This document shows, one piece after another, positions 1-5,025 of a stretch of DNA of 5,025 nucleotides (position 1 is the first letter of the stretch; the number at the start of each line of letters is the position of its first letter). Both the position numbers and the translations under genes were made by a program. The stretch comes from Bacteroidota bacterium (GTDB lineage: Bacteria; Bacteroidota; Bacteroidia; Bacteroidales; Prolixibacteraceae). Location: positions 1 through 5,025 of the forward strand of contig JAUYTA010000999.1 of NCBI GenBank assembly GCA_030695265.1, written 5' to 3'. The notes under the pieces are model-generated. The model ran no database searches. It was given only the letters and a program-made list of their open reading frames with translations, and was not told the DNA's origin.

Positions 1-1
1 T

Positions 2-295
2 TTATCCAATTTCGGATTGCTCCCATTTCGCGTAAAACAATTTCTGCCATTTTTGATTCATCACAAGCGATTGGAATCCTACTCCAAACGTGAAAACCTC
101 CTGAATGTATTTGAAATCATGTCGCGTCACACTTCCCTGCCTGCCAACAGCGACTGGGCGATGCAGATGCTAAATCAGGAATACGATCAGTTTGAATCCC
201 TGTTCAGGAGCTTTTTTCCTGAATTGATTAACTACGTAGAAACGGAGTTTGCAGTGGAAATTGTGAGGCCGAATGGATTGTGGGTTAAAACCTGA
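2..295 (+). CDS. 3' end of an unrecognised protein gene (5' end outside window)
   Basis: The reading frame is open from base 2 to a TGA at 293-295, giving 97 residues. The first possible start inside the window is a TTG at base 17, but the frame is already open before it and no ribosome-binding context is visible, so this is most likely the C-terminal part of a longer protein that begins off the left edge. The visible part is soluble in character, with no membrane segment. It starts with a basic, aromatic stretch (LLPFRVKQFLPFLIHHKR), continues through a probably helical middle, and contains an acidic, aromatic segment (NQEYDQFESLFRSFFPEL) before ending in NGLWVKT. I do not recognise the family and see no catalytic motif, so no function is assigned. 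It converges on the small minus-strand gene at 343-588, with 47 bases between the two stop codons. I am fairly sure it is coding because of protein-like composition and lack of a competing frame, but unsure of its identity. Confidence 0.6.
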   Translation, partial: LSNFGLLPFRVKQFLPFLIHHKRLESYSKRENLLNVFEIMSRHTSLPANSDWAMQMLNQEYDQFESLFRSFFPELINYVETEFAVEIVRPNGLWVKT

Positions 296-342
296 TTGGG
301 GATGCCATAAAAACTAAGGGAATTCAATCCTTTTATTCATTA

Positions 343-588
343 CTAATTTTTACTTTGGAACCATTGCAAATCAGCTTTATCAAGTTGGTCTTGTGAAATT
401 AGCCTCCCGTTTTTGATATCAAGGTCACTAAGCTGGAGCATTAAAATCTGCTCCTCGGTAAGTTTCACGGTATCCGGGCTTACCGAACTCGAATTAACTA
501 ACTGATAAAGTGCCGAGAGATAATCTTTATTGGTAATGGTCAAAAGTTTATCGATGATGTTATTTCTTAAAATATCAGAGGAGTCCAT
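343..588 (-). CDS. Small acidic protein, resembles a type II antitoxin (orphan)
   Basis: This 81-residue protein starts at ATG 588-586 and stops at TAG 345-343. Its layout is an N-terminal predicted helix (about residues 3-32, DILRNNIIDKLLTITNKDYL), a Ser/Pro-rich linker (33-40), then LTEEQ at 43-47, DIKNGRLIS at 57-65 and a terminal helix with Trp76. From memory, the pattern 'LT-E-Q ... D/E-x-x-NG-x-x-I-S-x-x-x-(acidic)-x-W' near the C terminus is typical of short antitoxin-like proteins paired with RelE/ParE toxins in Bacteroidota. In such modules the C-terminal part wraps the toxin. No toxin gene follows: the next 340 bases downstream on the minus strand hold only 7-8-codon frames and the antisense of another gene. 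It could therefore be an orphan antitoxin, a relic of a module, or an unrelated small protein. A promoter-like site lies just upstream. Coding status is likely; the antitoxin assignment is an inference from pattern only. Confidence 0.6.
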   Translation of the reverse strand: MDSSDILRNNIIDKLLTITNKDYLSALYQLVNSSSVSPDTVKLTEEQILMLQLSDLDIKNGRLISQDQLDKADLQWFQSKN

Positions 589-604
589 GGCTATAAAGTT
601 TGAT

Positions 605-635
605 CAAATATGGTAATTTTAAGTCTTACTGCAAA
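605..635 (-). promoter_or_regulatory. Candidate Bacteroidota-type promoter for the 343-588 gene
   Basis: Reading the minus strand, TTTG lies at 635-632 and CATATTTG at 612-605, separated by 19 bases. The Bacteroidota primary sigma factor prefers TTTG near -33 and TAnnTTTG near -7 with about 19-21 bases between them, so this is a match with one mismatch (C for the first T). It sits 16 bases before the ATG at 588, which would leave a very short leader of roughly 10-13 bases. That is possible in a group that rarely uses Shine-Dalgarno pairing, but it lowers confidence. In AT-rich DNA such matches also arise by chance. Confidence 0.4.
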
Positions 636-696
636 ATTGAGTGATATTTGTACCCCCGGAATGTTCCATTTTTAACCCGAAAACTATTTCCTGATT

Positions 697-733
697 CAAC
701 CCCTGCCCGAGGCAGGCGGGCACTGCGGGGTTG
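697..733. repeat. GC-rich imperfect palindrome (REP-like element)
   Basis: The outer arms CAACCCC (697-703) and GGGGTTG (727-733) are perfectly complementary over 7 bp. Inside them, GCCCG (705-709) pairs with CGGGC (717-721) around the loop AGGCAGG. A shorter alternative inner hairpin is TGCC-CGA-GGCA (704-714). The element is far richer in G+C than the AT-rich flanks, which suggests a dispersed intergenic repeat rather than ordinary spacer. Neither side carries a run of T, so it is a poor match to an intrinsic terminator. GC-rich palindromes built from CCTGCC/GGCAGG-like units occur between genes in many Bacteroidota; whether this one is multi-copy cannot be told from one window. Confidence 0.6.
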
Positions 734-754
734 TGGTTCGCTGTTTCAAACTTT

Positions 755-773
755 CCCCCAACTTTATTGGGGG
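755..773. repeat. Perfect 7-bp inverted repeat; possible terminator downstream of rodA
   Basis: CCCCCAA (755-761) and TTGGGGG (767-773) form a perfect 7-bp stem, five of them G-C pairs, around a 5-base loop. It lies about 150 bases after the rodA stop and upstream of the small gene's promoter-like site, a reasonable place for the operon's transcripts to end. On the minus strand the bases after the stem are AAAGTTTGAAAC, which is not a T tract, so intrinsic termination is only a possibility. It may instead mark a processed 3' end or belong to the same repeat family as its neighbours. Confidence 0.45.
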
Positions 774-784
774 TAAACAATAGT

Positions 785-800
785 AAACCCTACCGGGTTT
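785..800. repeat. 6-bp inverted repeat, second hairpin after rodA
   Basis: AAACCC (785-790) and GGGTTT (795-800) are complementary around the 4-base loop TACC. On the minus strand this hairpin comes first after the rodA stop, followed by ACTATTGTTT and then the 755-773 stem. Read that way, the two hairpins are spaced 11 bases apart and could together act as a 3' structure of the mre-rodA transcript. The stem is short and half A-T, so chance occurrence is not excluded. Confidence 0.35.
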
Positions 801-888
801 TCCAGCTAACTGATTGAGCGTACCCTTATGAATTTCAGCTCCAAAGCAAACAATTTTCATTCACCTGAAAACACTTTTTCGGAGCAAA

Positions 889-919
889 ACTTGAAACCTG
901 GAACCTGAAACTTGGAACT
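889..919. repeat. Tandem heptamer repeat AC(T/C)TG(A/G)A, four units plus a partial
   Basis: Four consecutive 7-base units are visible: ACTTGAA (889-895), ACCTGGA (896-902), ACCTGAA (903-909) and ACTTGGA (910-916), followed by the partial unit ACT (917-919). A further isolated unit, ACCTGAA, lies at 863-869. All variation between units falls at two positions and is purine-purine or pyrimidine-pyrimidine. The array ends 3 bases from the rodA stop codon. The heptameric period is not a multiple of three, so it is not a coding repeat in a fixed frame. Similar ACTTGAA-like strings occur between genes in Bacteroidota genomes from memory; the function is unknown. Confidence 0.7.
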
Positions 920-922
920 CCC

Positions 923-2350
923 TCAATAACTCAACTGTTCGAACCTGCTGGCATCGAGCCTTACGAATACAAAGAGAAGTAGCGTAAACGACCACAAAGA
1001 GGATCCTCCGTAGCTAAAAAAGGGCAGAGGTATCCCAATAACAGGCGCAAGGCCAATGGTCATTCCGATATTTACCGCGAAGTGAAAGAAGAGAATGGTT
1101 GCAACACAATATCCATAAACACGGCTGAATTTGGATCGGTTGCGTTCGGCCAGATAAATGAGCCGGGTAAGCAGCCCCATAAAAAGGCCAATCACAACAA
1201 GGGTTCCCAGAAAACCCCACTCCTCGCCTACTGTGCAGAAAATAAAATCAGTACTTTGTTCAGGAACAAAATCATATTTGGTTTGGGTACCGTTCAAAAA
1301 ACCTTTTCCGAATAAACCACCCGATCCGATGGCTATTTTCGATTGGTTTACGTGATATCCCGCACCATGCAAATCAGACTGGATACCCAGCAATTCGTTA
1401 ATCCTGTCGCGCTGGTGCTGCTCCATAATGTTATCAAAAACGTAATCGACAGACACTGCAAAAAGTACACTTCCGAGATAAATTCCGATCAAAAGAGCCA
1501 GCGATCTTTTCCGAAGGACCATTGCCCACAGAAAGAAAATAGCCGACGAAAGCACTGCCGCTGCAAGGAGGAAAAACACTGGCTCGGCGCTTCCCTGAAC
1601 CAGAAAGTTTATCAGCCAAAAAATGCCATAAATAGTTGCAAAAATGCCTATTCCGATCAGGTTGCGTTTTGTTTTTTTTCGAATCAGGTAATTAATCAAA
1701 AACGCAACAATGGTTAGTGTCAAAATAGTTACGAACGAATCAAATATTATGGTGAAAATAAAAACCAACGCAATCAGAAAACAGAAAAACAATACAATGC
1801 CATTCAGGCCTTCACGATAAAGCACAAGCAGGAATACCCCGAATACAATGGCTGAACCGGTGTCGTTCTGAAGAAAAATCAATCCAACCGGAATAAAAAC
1901 AATTGCAGCCAAAGTAAGTAGCGACTTGTAGCTGTGCATTTTAAAATTGTACGAACTGATGTACCGGGCAATGGCCAGCGATGTAGCCATTTTCATAAAT
2001 TCGGAGGGTTGAAGCGAGAAATTGCCCAACTGTATCCATGATTTAGCGCCGTTAATTTCGGTACCAATGAAAAGCACCAGAATAAGTACCAACACAAAAA
2101 AAACATATATCGGGAAAGAGAATGCCACAAAAAATTTGGAGTCTATATTGATCATGAGCGTGGCAATGAAAATTGCAGCGCCTATCCATATCAACTGTTT
2201 TCCGTACTGCTGAGTGAAATCAAAAATGCTTTTATGATCCTCGTTGTAAACAGCCGCATAAATATTTATCCAGCCAATGAACATCATTGCAAGGTAAATG
2301 GATACTGTGATCCAGTCGATATTTGCCCAAACGTTGTTTTTATTCGGCAC
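923..2350 (-). CDS. rodA: RodA, SEDS-family peptidoglycan glycosyltransferase of the elongasome
   Basis: This 475-residue multi-pass membrane protein polymerises glycan strands from lipid II and works as a pair with PBP2, encoded just upstream. SEDS signatures are clear: NGAKSWIQLG at 100-109, QPSEF at 114-118, QNDTGSA at 161-167, HQRDRI at 312-317, GAGYHVNQSKIAIGSGGLFG from 329, PEQSTDFIF at 363-371, and a C-terminal block with GIPLPFFSYGGSS ending at 451. Asp368 in STDFIF corresponds to the essential periplasmic Asp of the family (Asp262 of E. coli RodA). It is about 100 residues longer than E. coli RodA; the excess lies between about 180 and 305, where five hydrophobic segments replace the usual one or so. 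Translation starts at GTG 2350-2348, because the frame is closed 9 bases upstream by the mrdA stop and the next Met (22) lies inside the first membrane segment. No Shine-Dalgarno is visible, so translational coupling to mrdA across 6 bases is likely. Confidence 0.97.
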   Translation of the reverse strand: MPNKNNVWANIDWITVSIYLAMMFIGWINIYAAVYNEDHKSIFDFTQQYGKQLIWIGAAIFIATLMINIDSKFFVAFSFPIYVFFVLVLILVLFIGTEINGAKSWIQLGNFSLQPSEFMKMATSLAIARYISSYNFKMHSYKSLLTLAAIVFIPVGLIFLQNDTGSAIVFGVFLLVLYREGLNGIVLFFCFLIALVFIFTIIFDSFVTILTLTIVAFLINYLIRKKTKRNLIGIGIFATIYGIFWLINFLVQGSAEPVFFLLAAAVLSSAIFFLWAMVLRKRSLALLIGIYLGSVLFAVSVDYVFDNIMEQHQRDRINELLGIQSDLHGAGYHVNQSKIAIGSGGLFGKGFLNGTQTKYDFVPEQSTDFIFCTVGEEWGFLGTLVVIGLFMGLLTRLIYLAERNRSKFSRVYGYCVATILFFHFAVNIGMTIGLAPVIGIPLPFFSYGGSSLWSFTLLLFVFVRLDASRFEQLSY

Positions 2351-2356
2351 TGTTGC

Positions 2357-4183
2357 TTATTTTTTTACTTGAACATTCATTAAATCCGATTCAATCATTC
2401 GTTGTTCGACTGCTTTTCTTCGTGGCGAAATCGAATCGTTCAGAAATTTTTCCATAATCAGCCCGGCAATCGGTGCGGCATAAGTAGCTCCGAAACCGGC
2501 ATTCTGGATAAAAACAGCAATCGCAATTTTCGGATTGTCGCGCGGTGCAAAAGCCACAAAAGCTGAGTGGTCGGCTCCATGCGGATTTTGAACAGTTCCG
2601 GTTTTTCCGCAAATAATCACACTGTCCATGCGGATAGACTGGCTCAACCTTGTTTCTTCAATTACTGCCTGCATCCCATCAATCACAATATTAAAATATT
2701 CAGGATTAATACCTGTAAGTTTTTTCTCGTATTTCAGTTCACGGTAAACCCTGTTTGTATCCTGAATGGCTTTTACCAAATGAGGTGTAATATAATATCC
2801 CCTGTTGGCAATGGTTGCAGCCATATTTGCCAGCTGAAGCGGTGTAATCAGAATTTCGCCCTGTCCGATGGCCAAAGAACGAATGGTCATTGAAGTCCAT
2901 CTTTTCTGGCCAAAATATTTGTCGTAATAGGCCACCTCCGGAATATTTCCTTTTACTTCGGAAGACAATTCGGTACCAATCTTTTCACCAAATCCAAAAC
3001 TCAGTACATGGTTCCGCCACACTTCAAAACCCTGGGCAGAAGTAGGCGAATGACTGATTACATTGCGAAACAAATTCCAGAAGTATGAATTACAGGATTC
3101 ACGGATTGCTTCGCGCATGGCAATTGGACTGACATGGCTGTGTGTACATTTGATTGGCGACGAACCTTTTCCTGAACAGGAAAACCGGTCGAACGGAGTT
3201 ATCGCATGTTCCGCAAGCGCAATCAATGCATTTACAAGTTTAAAAGTAGAGCCGGGAGGAAAGGTGCCGATGATGGCGCGGTTCCACATTGGTTTATTAA
3301 TTGAATCAGAAACTAAAACGCCGTAATTAACACTTCGCTGTCGCCCGACAAGCAAATTCGGATCATACGAAGGAGCGCTTACCATCACAATTATTTCACC
3401 GGTGGCTGGTTCAATGGCCACAATGGCACCCCTTTTATTGGTCATCAGCAATTCTGCGTAGGCCTGCACTTCAGCATGAAGCCCGGTAAGTAAATTCTGT
3501 CCGAGTATAGCCGTGGTATCTGTTATGCCACCGTTGTATTTTCCTTTTATCCGGTTGTGAACATCCACCATGTAATTGTTCACCCCTTTAATTCCCCGAA
3601 GTTCGTTTTCATACGCTTTCTCCAGGCCGGTAACGCCAATATAATCGCCCGACCGGTAATACTTGTCCTTTTCAATCATCGACTGATTTACTTCACCCAC
3701 GTAACCCAAAACCTGGGCAGCGCTTTTACTTGGGTATTCGCGCAAAGTTCTCGACTGAACAAAAAATCCGGGGTATTTGTATAGTTTTTCCTGAAGTGGC
3801 GCATAAATATCAGGCGAAATCTGACCGGCAACAATGGATGGTTTGTACCTTGAAAATTGTTTGGCCTTTTTCAATGCTTCAATCAGATCTTTCTTTTCCA
3901 ACTGAATGATATTACACAGTGAAAGGGTATCAAAAGGTTTTACTTCCCTTGGAACAACCAGCAAATCGTATGCTGCCTTGTTGTAAACCATCAGTTCGTT
4001 GTTGCGGTCGTAAATCAATCCGCGCGCCGGAAAGGTAATTACCTTCCGCAGTACATTTCGGGTAGCAAATTGTTTGTATGATTTATTGGTAATCTGAAGA
4101 GTAAATAGCCGGATAATAAAAATGACAGCTATTCCCAGCATGATGCCGGCAATAATATACTTGCGTTTCGAGAAAGTATCCAC
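2357..4183 (-). CDS. mrdA: Penicillin-binding protein 2, elongation-specific transpeptidase
   Basis: This 608-residue class B PBP cross-links peptidoglycan made by RodA during sidewall growth. A short cytoplasmic start (MDTFSKRKY) leads into one membrane anchor at about 9-28. It is followed by the non-catalytic dimerisation/pedestal region (PARGLIYDRN at 52-61; REYPSKSAAQVLGYVGE at 148-164) and the transpeptidase domain from about 245. The three active-site motifs are intact: STFK at 312-315 with catalytic Ser312, SCN at 363-365 and KTGT at 527-530. Between the first two lies a Cys/His-rich stretch (Cys336, Cys346, His348, His350), a possible metal site. Length is close to E. coli PBP2 (633). 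The start is GTG 4183-4181; the frame is closed by the mreD stop 9 bases upstream, and a later start would cut the anchor. It follows mreD by 6 bases and precedes rodA by 6 bases, as expected of an elongasome operon. FtsI/PBP3 is a less likely identity because of the mreCD and rodA neighbours and the lack of a C-terminal PASTA domain. Confidence 0.96.
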   Translation of the reverse strand: MDTFSKRKYIIAGIMLGIAVIFIIRLFTLQITNKSYKQFATRNVLRKVITFPARGLIYDRNNELMVYNKAAYDLLVVPREVKPFDTLSLCNIIQLEKKDLIEALKKAKQFSRYKPSIVAGQISPDIYAPLQEKLYKYPGFFVQSRTLREYPSKSAAQVLGYVGEVNQSMIEKDKYYRSGDYIGVTGLEKAYENELRGIKGVNNYMVDVHNRIKGKYNGGITDTTAILGQNLLTGLHAEVQAYAELLMTNKRGAIVAIEPATGEIIVMVSAPSYDPNLLVGRQRSVNYGVLVSDSINKPMWNRAIIGTFPPGSTFKLVNALIALAEHAITPFDRFSCSGKGSSPIKCTHSHVSPIAMREAIRESCNSYFWNLFRNVISHSPTSAQGFEVWRNHVLSFGFGEKIGTELSSEVKGNIPEVAYYDKYFGQKRWTSMTIRSLAIGQGEILITPLQLANMAATIANRGYYITPHLVKAIQDTNRVYRELKYEKKLTGINPEYFNIVIDGMQAVIEETRLSQSIRMDSVIICGKTGTVQNPHGADHSAFVAFAPRDNPKIAIAVFIQNAGFGATYAAPIAGLIMEKFLNDSISPRRKAVEQRMIESDLMNVQVKK

Positions 4184-4189
4184 CCGCTG

Positions 4190-4696
4190 CTAATTTTTAA
4201 AAATGATGAACTGACTGGCCAGAATAATCACAATAGAGAAAATGCTGCTGAGAATTATCCGAAGTAAAGTATGGAAAAACCCTGCGAATGAAAATGCCTC
4301 AGCAAAAAACAGGAAGAAGTGATGGATTAAAACTGCGATAATGGTATATTTCAGAAAGCTTGCAAAACCCAACTGTTTCATATTTGGTGTGTTTCCCTTT
4401 TCTATGATTTCGCGCGATGAAATCAACTCAGCAATTCCGGGCCTGAGAAAACCAAGCAAAACTGTTGCACTGGCATGAACTCCGGGCGTATTGCTAAAAA
4501 TGTCGATTGAAAATCCCAAAAGGAAGGAAAGTCCGAGAATTGCATAACCCGGAATTGTGAAAGGCAACAACATGATGAATAAAATATAGACATACGGGTT
4601 TATAAAACCGCTGAATTGGATGTTATTCAGGATCAGCACCTGGAGCAAAACAAGCCCCACAAATATGATCGCGTATTTTCCGAAGTCCTTAATCAT
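4190..4696 (-). CDS. mreD: MreD, rod-shape-determining membrane protein
   Basis: This 168-residue, very hydrophobic inner-membrane protein has about five membrane segments (near 8-25, 33-48, 51-67, 113-133 and 143-165). MreD associates with MreC and links the cytoskeletal protein MreB to the wall-synthesis enzymes. The most recognisable stretch is GFSIDIFSNTPGVHAS at 61-76, which fits the family pattern G-x-x-x-D-x-(F/L)-x(4)-G-x-(H/N)-A with Asp65, Gly72 and His74. Sequence conservation in MreD is low in general, so position between mreC and mrdA carries much of the weight. The ATG start (4696-4694) overlaps the mreC TGA in the arrangement ATGA, which indicates translational coupling; no Shine-Dalgarno is visible in the AT-rich end of mreC. 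The length is typical for the family. Confidence 0.92.
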   Translation of the reverse strand: MIKDFGKYAIIFVGLVLLQVLILNNIQFSGFINPYVYILFIMLLPFTIPGYAILGLSFLLGFSIDIFSNTPGVHASATVLLGFLRPGIAELISSREIIEKGNTPNMKQLGFASFLKYTIIAVLIHHFFLFFAEAFSFAGFFHTLLRIILSSIFSIVIILASQFIIFKN

Positions 4697-5025
4697 TCAC
4701 TTATGTTGTTTTTTTCAATATTTTTCAATTCTGATCGTTTGGTGTTTTGAACTACCTCAACGTATTTCAAAGTTTTAAAGTTGGTGGAAAGTTCCACTTT
4801 GATATTATAAAAGTTTGTCCCGCTTTCAACATCGAACTTTTTAATCGTTCCAATCATAATCCCTTCAGGAAAAACATTTGAATAACCACTGGTAACAACC
4901 GTATCGCCAACATTTACGATGATATGGAACGGAATTTCCCTCAGGTCGGCGGTATTGTAATGCTCACCGTCCCAAACCAGTGAACCGAAATAATTGTTTT
5001 TTGTGATTTTGGCAGGAACACTCAA
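4693..5025 (-). CDS. mreC: MreC, C-terminal part (5' end outside window)
   Basis: The frame is open from the right edge to the TGA at 4695-4693, giving 111 residues. The TTG at the very edge is not taken as a start because the protein begins in mid-domain. It matches the C-terminal half of the MreC periplasmic beta-domain: GSLVWDG at about 14-20, GDTVVTSGYSNVFPEGIMIG at about 40-59, and the strand-rich NFYNIKVELSTNFKTLKYVEVV following. MreC is anchored by one N-terminal membrane helix followed by a coiled coil (both off the window). It forms a periplasmic scaffold that binds and activates PBP2, which is encoded two genes downstream. After the beta-domain there is a short polar tail rich in Lys, Glu and Asn (TKRSELKNIEKNNISE) with no visible fold. 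mreB is the expected upstream neighbour. Confidence 0.93.
   Translation of the reverse strand: MSVPAKITKNNYFGSLVWDGEHYNTADLREIPFHIIVNVGDTVVTSGYSNVFPEGIMIGTIKKFDVESGTNFYNIKVELSTNFKTLKYVEVVQNTKRSELKNIEKNNISE

Larger units (their letters stand above)
589..922. other. Repeat-rich intergenic region between rodA and the small gene
   Basis: These 334 bases have no convincing gene. They contain, from left to right, a promoter-like site (605-635), a GC-rich inverted repeat (697-733), a 7-bp-stem hairpin (755-773), a 6-bp-stem hairpin (785-800), and a tandem heptamer (889-919) ending 3 bases from the rodA stop. The only short plus-strand frame with an ATG, starting at 828 and about 26 codons long, runs into the heptamer repeat and has no supporting signal. 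rodA transcription must end somewhere here or run on into the small gene, since both are on the minus strand. Confidence 0.7.

Noticed and set aside
17..295. A complete 92-residue gene starting at TTG 17
   Set aside because: The frame is already open to the window edge, the start would be a rare TTG with no supporting signal, and the sequence reads as the tail of a longer protein.
316..333. Possible terminator between the two convergent genes (AAGG ... CCTT followed by a T-rich stretch)
   Set aside because: The stem is only four pairs plus a wobble with a 7-base loop, too weak to call although the position is suitable.
296..342. Tiny minus-strand frames (MNKRIEFP and MASPIRF) as a remnant toxin gene downstream of the antitoxin-like gene
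   Set aside because: They are 7-8 codons, show no similarity to toxin starts, and the following sequence is the antisense of another gene.
653..668. Small palindrome GGAATGTTCC as an operator site
   Set aside because: Only 4-base arms with a 2-base spacer; this is expected by chance and has no clear relation to a promoter.
697..733. Intrinsic terminator for the rodA operon
   Set aside because: The stem is strong but no T tract follows on either strand, and other hairpins lie closer to rodA, so a repeat element is the better description.
828..908. Short plus-strand frame starting ATG at 828 in the intergenic region
   Set aside because: It is only about 26 codons, has no conserved pattern, and its end is made of the heptamer repeat.
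1343..1717. Plus-strand open frame of 124 codons inside rodA
   Set aside because: It is antisense to conserved RodA sequence and its translation is rich in Lys, Asn, Cys and His without protein-like patterning.
2567..2893. Plus-strand open frame of 108 codons inside mrdA
   Set aside because: It is antisense to the conserved transpeptidase domain, including the KTG region, and has no independent support.

Overview
The window looks like chromosomal DNA from a member of the Bacteroidota. The reasons are its moderately AT-rich composition, the absence of Shine-Dalgarno sequences in front of its genes, a promoter-like site of the TTTG / TAnnTTTG type, an enlarged RodA, and a PBP2 with a Cys/His-rich stretch before its SxN motif. 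The order or family within the phylum cannot be fixed from the sequence alone.

Bases 923-5025 (minus strand, read right to left) hold the distal part of the rod-shape/elongasome operon in the order mreC (3' part only), mreD, mrdA (PBP2), rodA. The genes are packed tightly: mreC and mreD overlap by ATGA, and mreD-mrdA and mrdA-rodA are each separated by 6 nt, with GTG as the downstream start. MreC and MreD are the periplasmic and membrane scaffold linking cytoplasmic MreB to the cell-wall machine. RodA polymerises glycan strands from lipid II, and PBP2 cross-links them. mreB would be expected upstream of mreC, beyond the right edge.

Bases 589-922 are non-coding and unusually rich in small repeats. 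From right to left they hold a tandem 7-bp repeat almost touching the rodA stop codon, three inverted repeats (one strikingly GC-rich), and a candidate promoter for the next gene.

Bases 343-588 (minus) encode a small 81-residue acidic protein that resembles the antitoxin half of Bacteroidota RelE/ParE-type modules but has no toxin gene beside it. Bases 2-295 (plus) are the 3' end of an unrecognised gene that enters from the left edge and converges on the small gene.

Most of the window is a conserved housekeeping operon. No clearly new system is visible. The items most worth a second look are the repeat-rich intergenic region, the orphan antitoxin-like gene, the roughly 100-residue membrane expansion in RodA, and the fact that mreD, mrdA and rodA all lie in one reading frame separated only by a stop codon and two sense codons.
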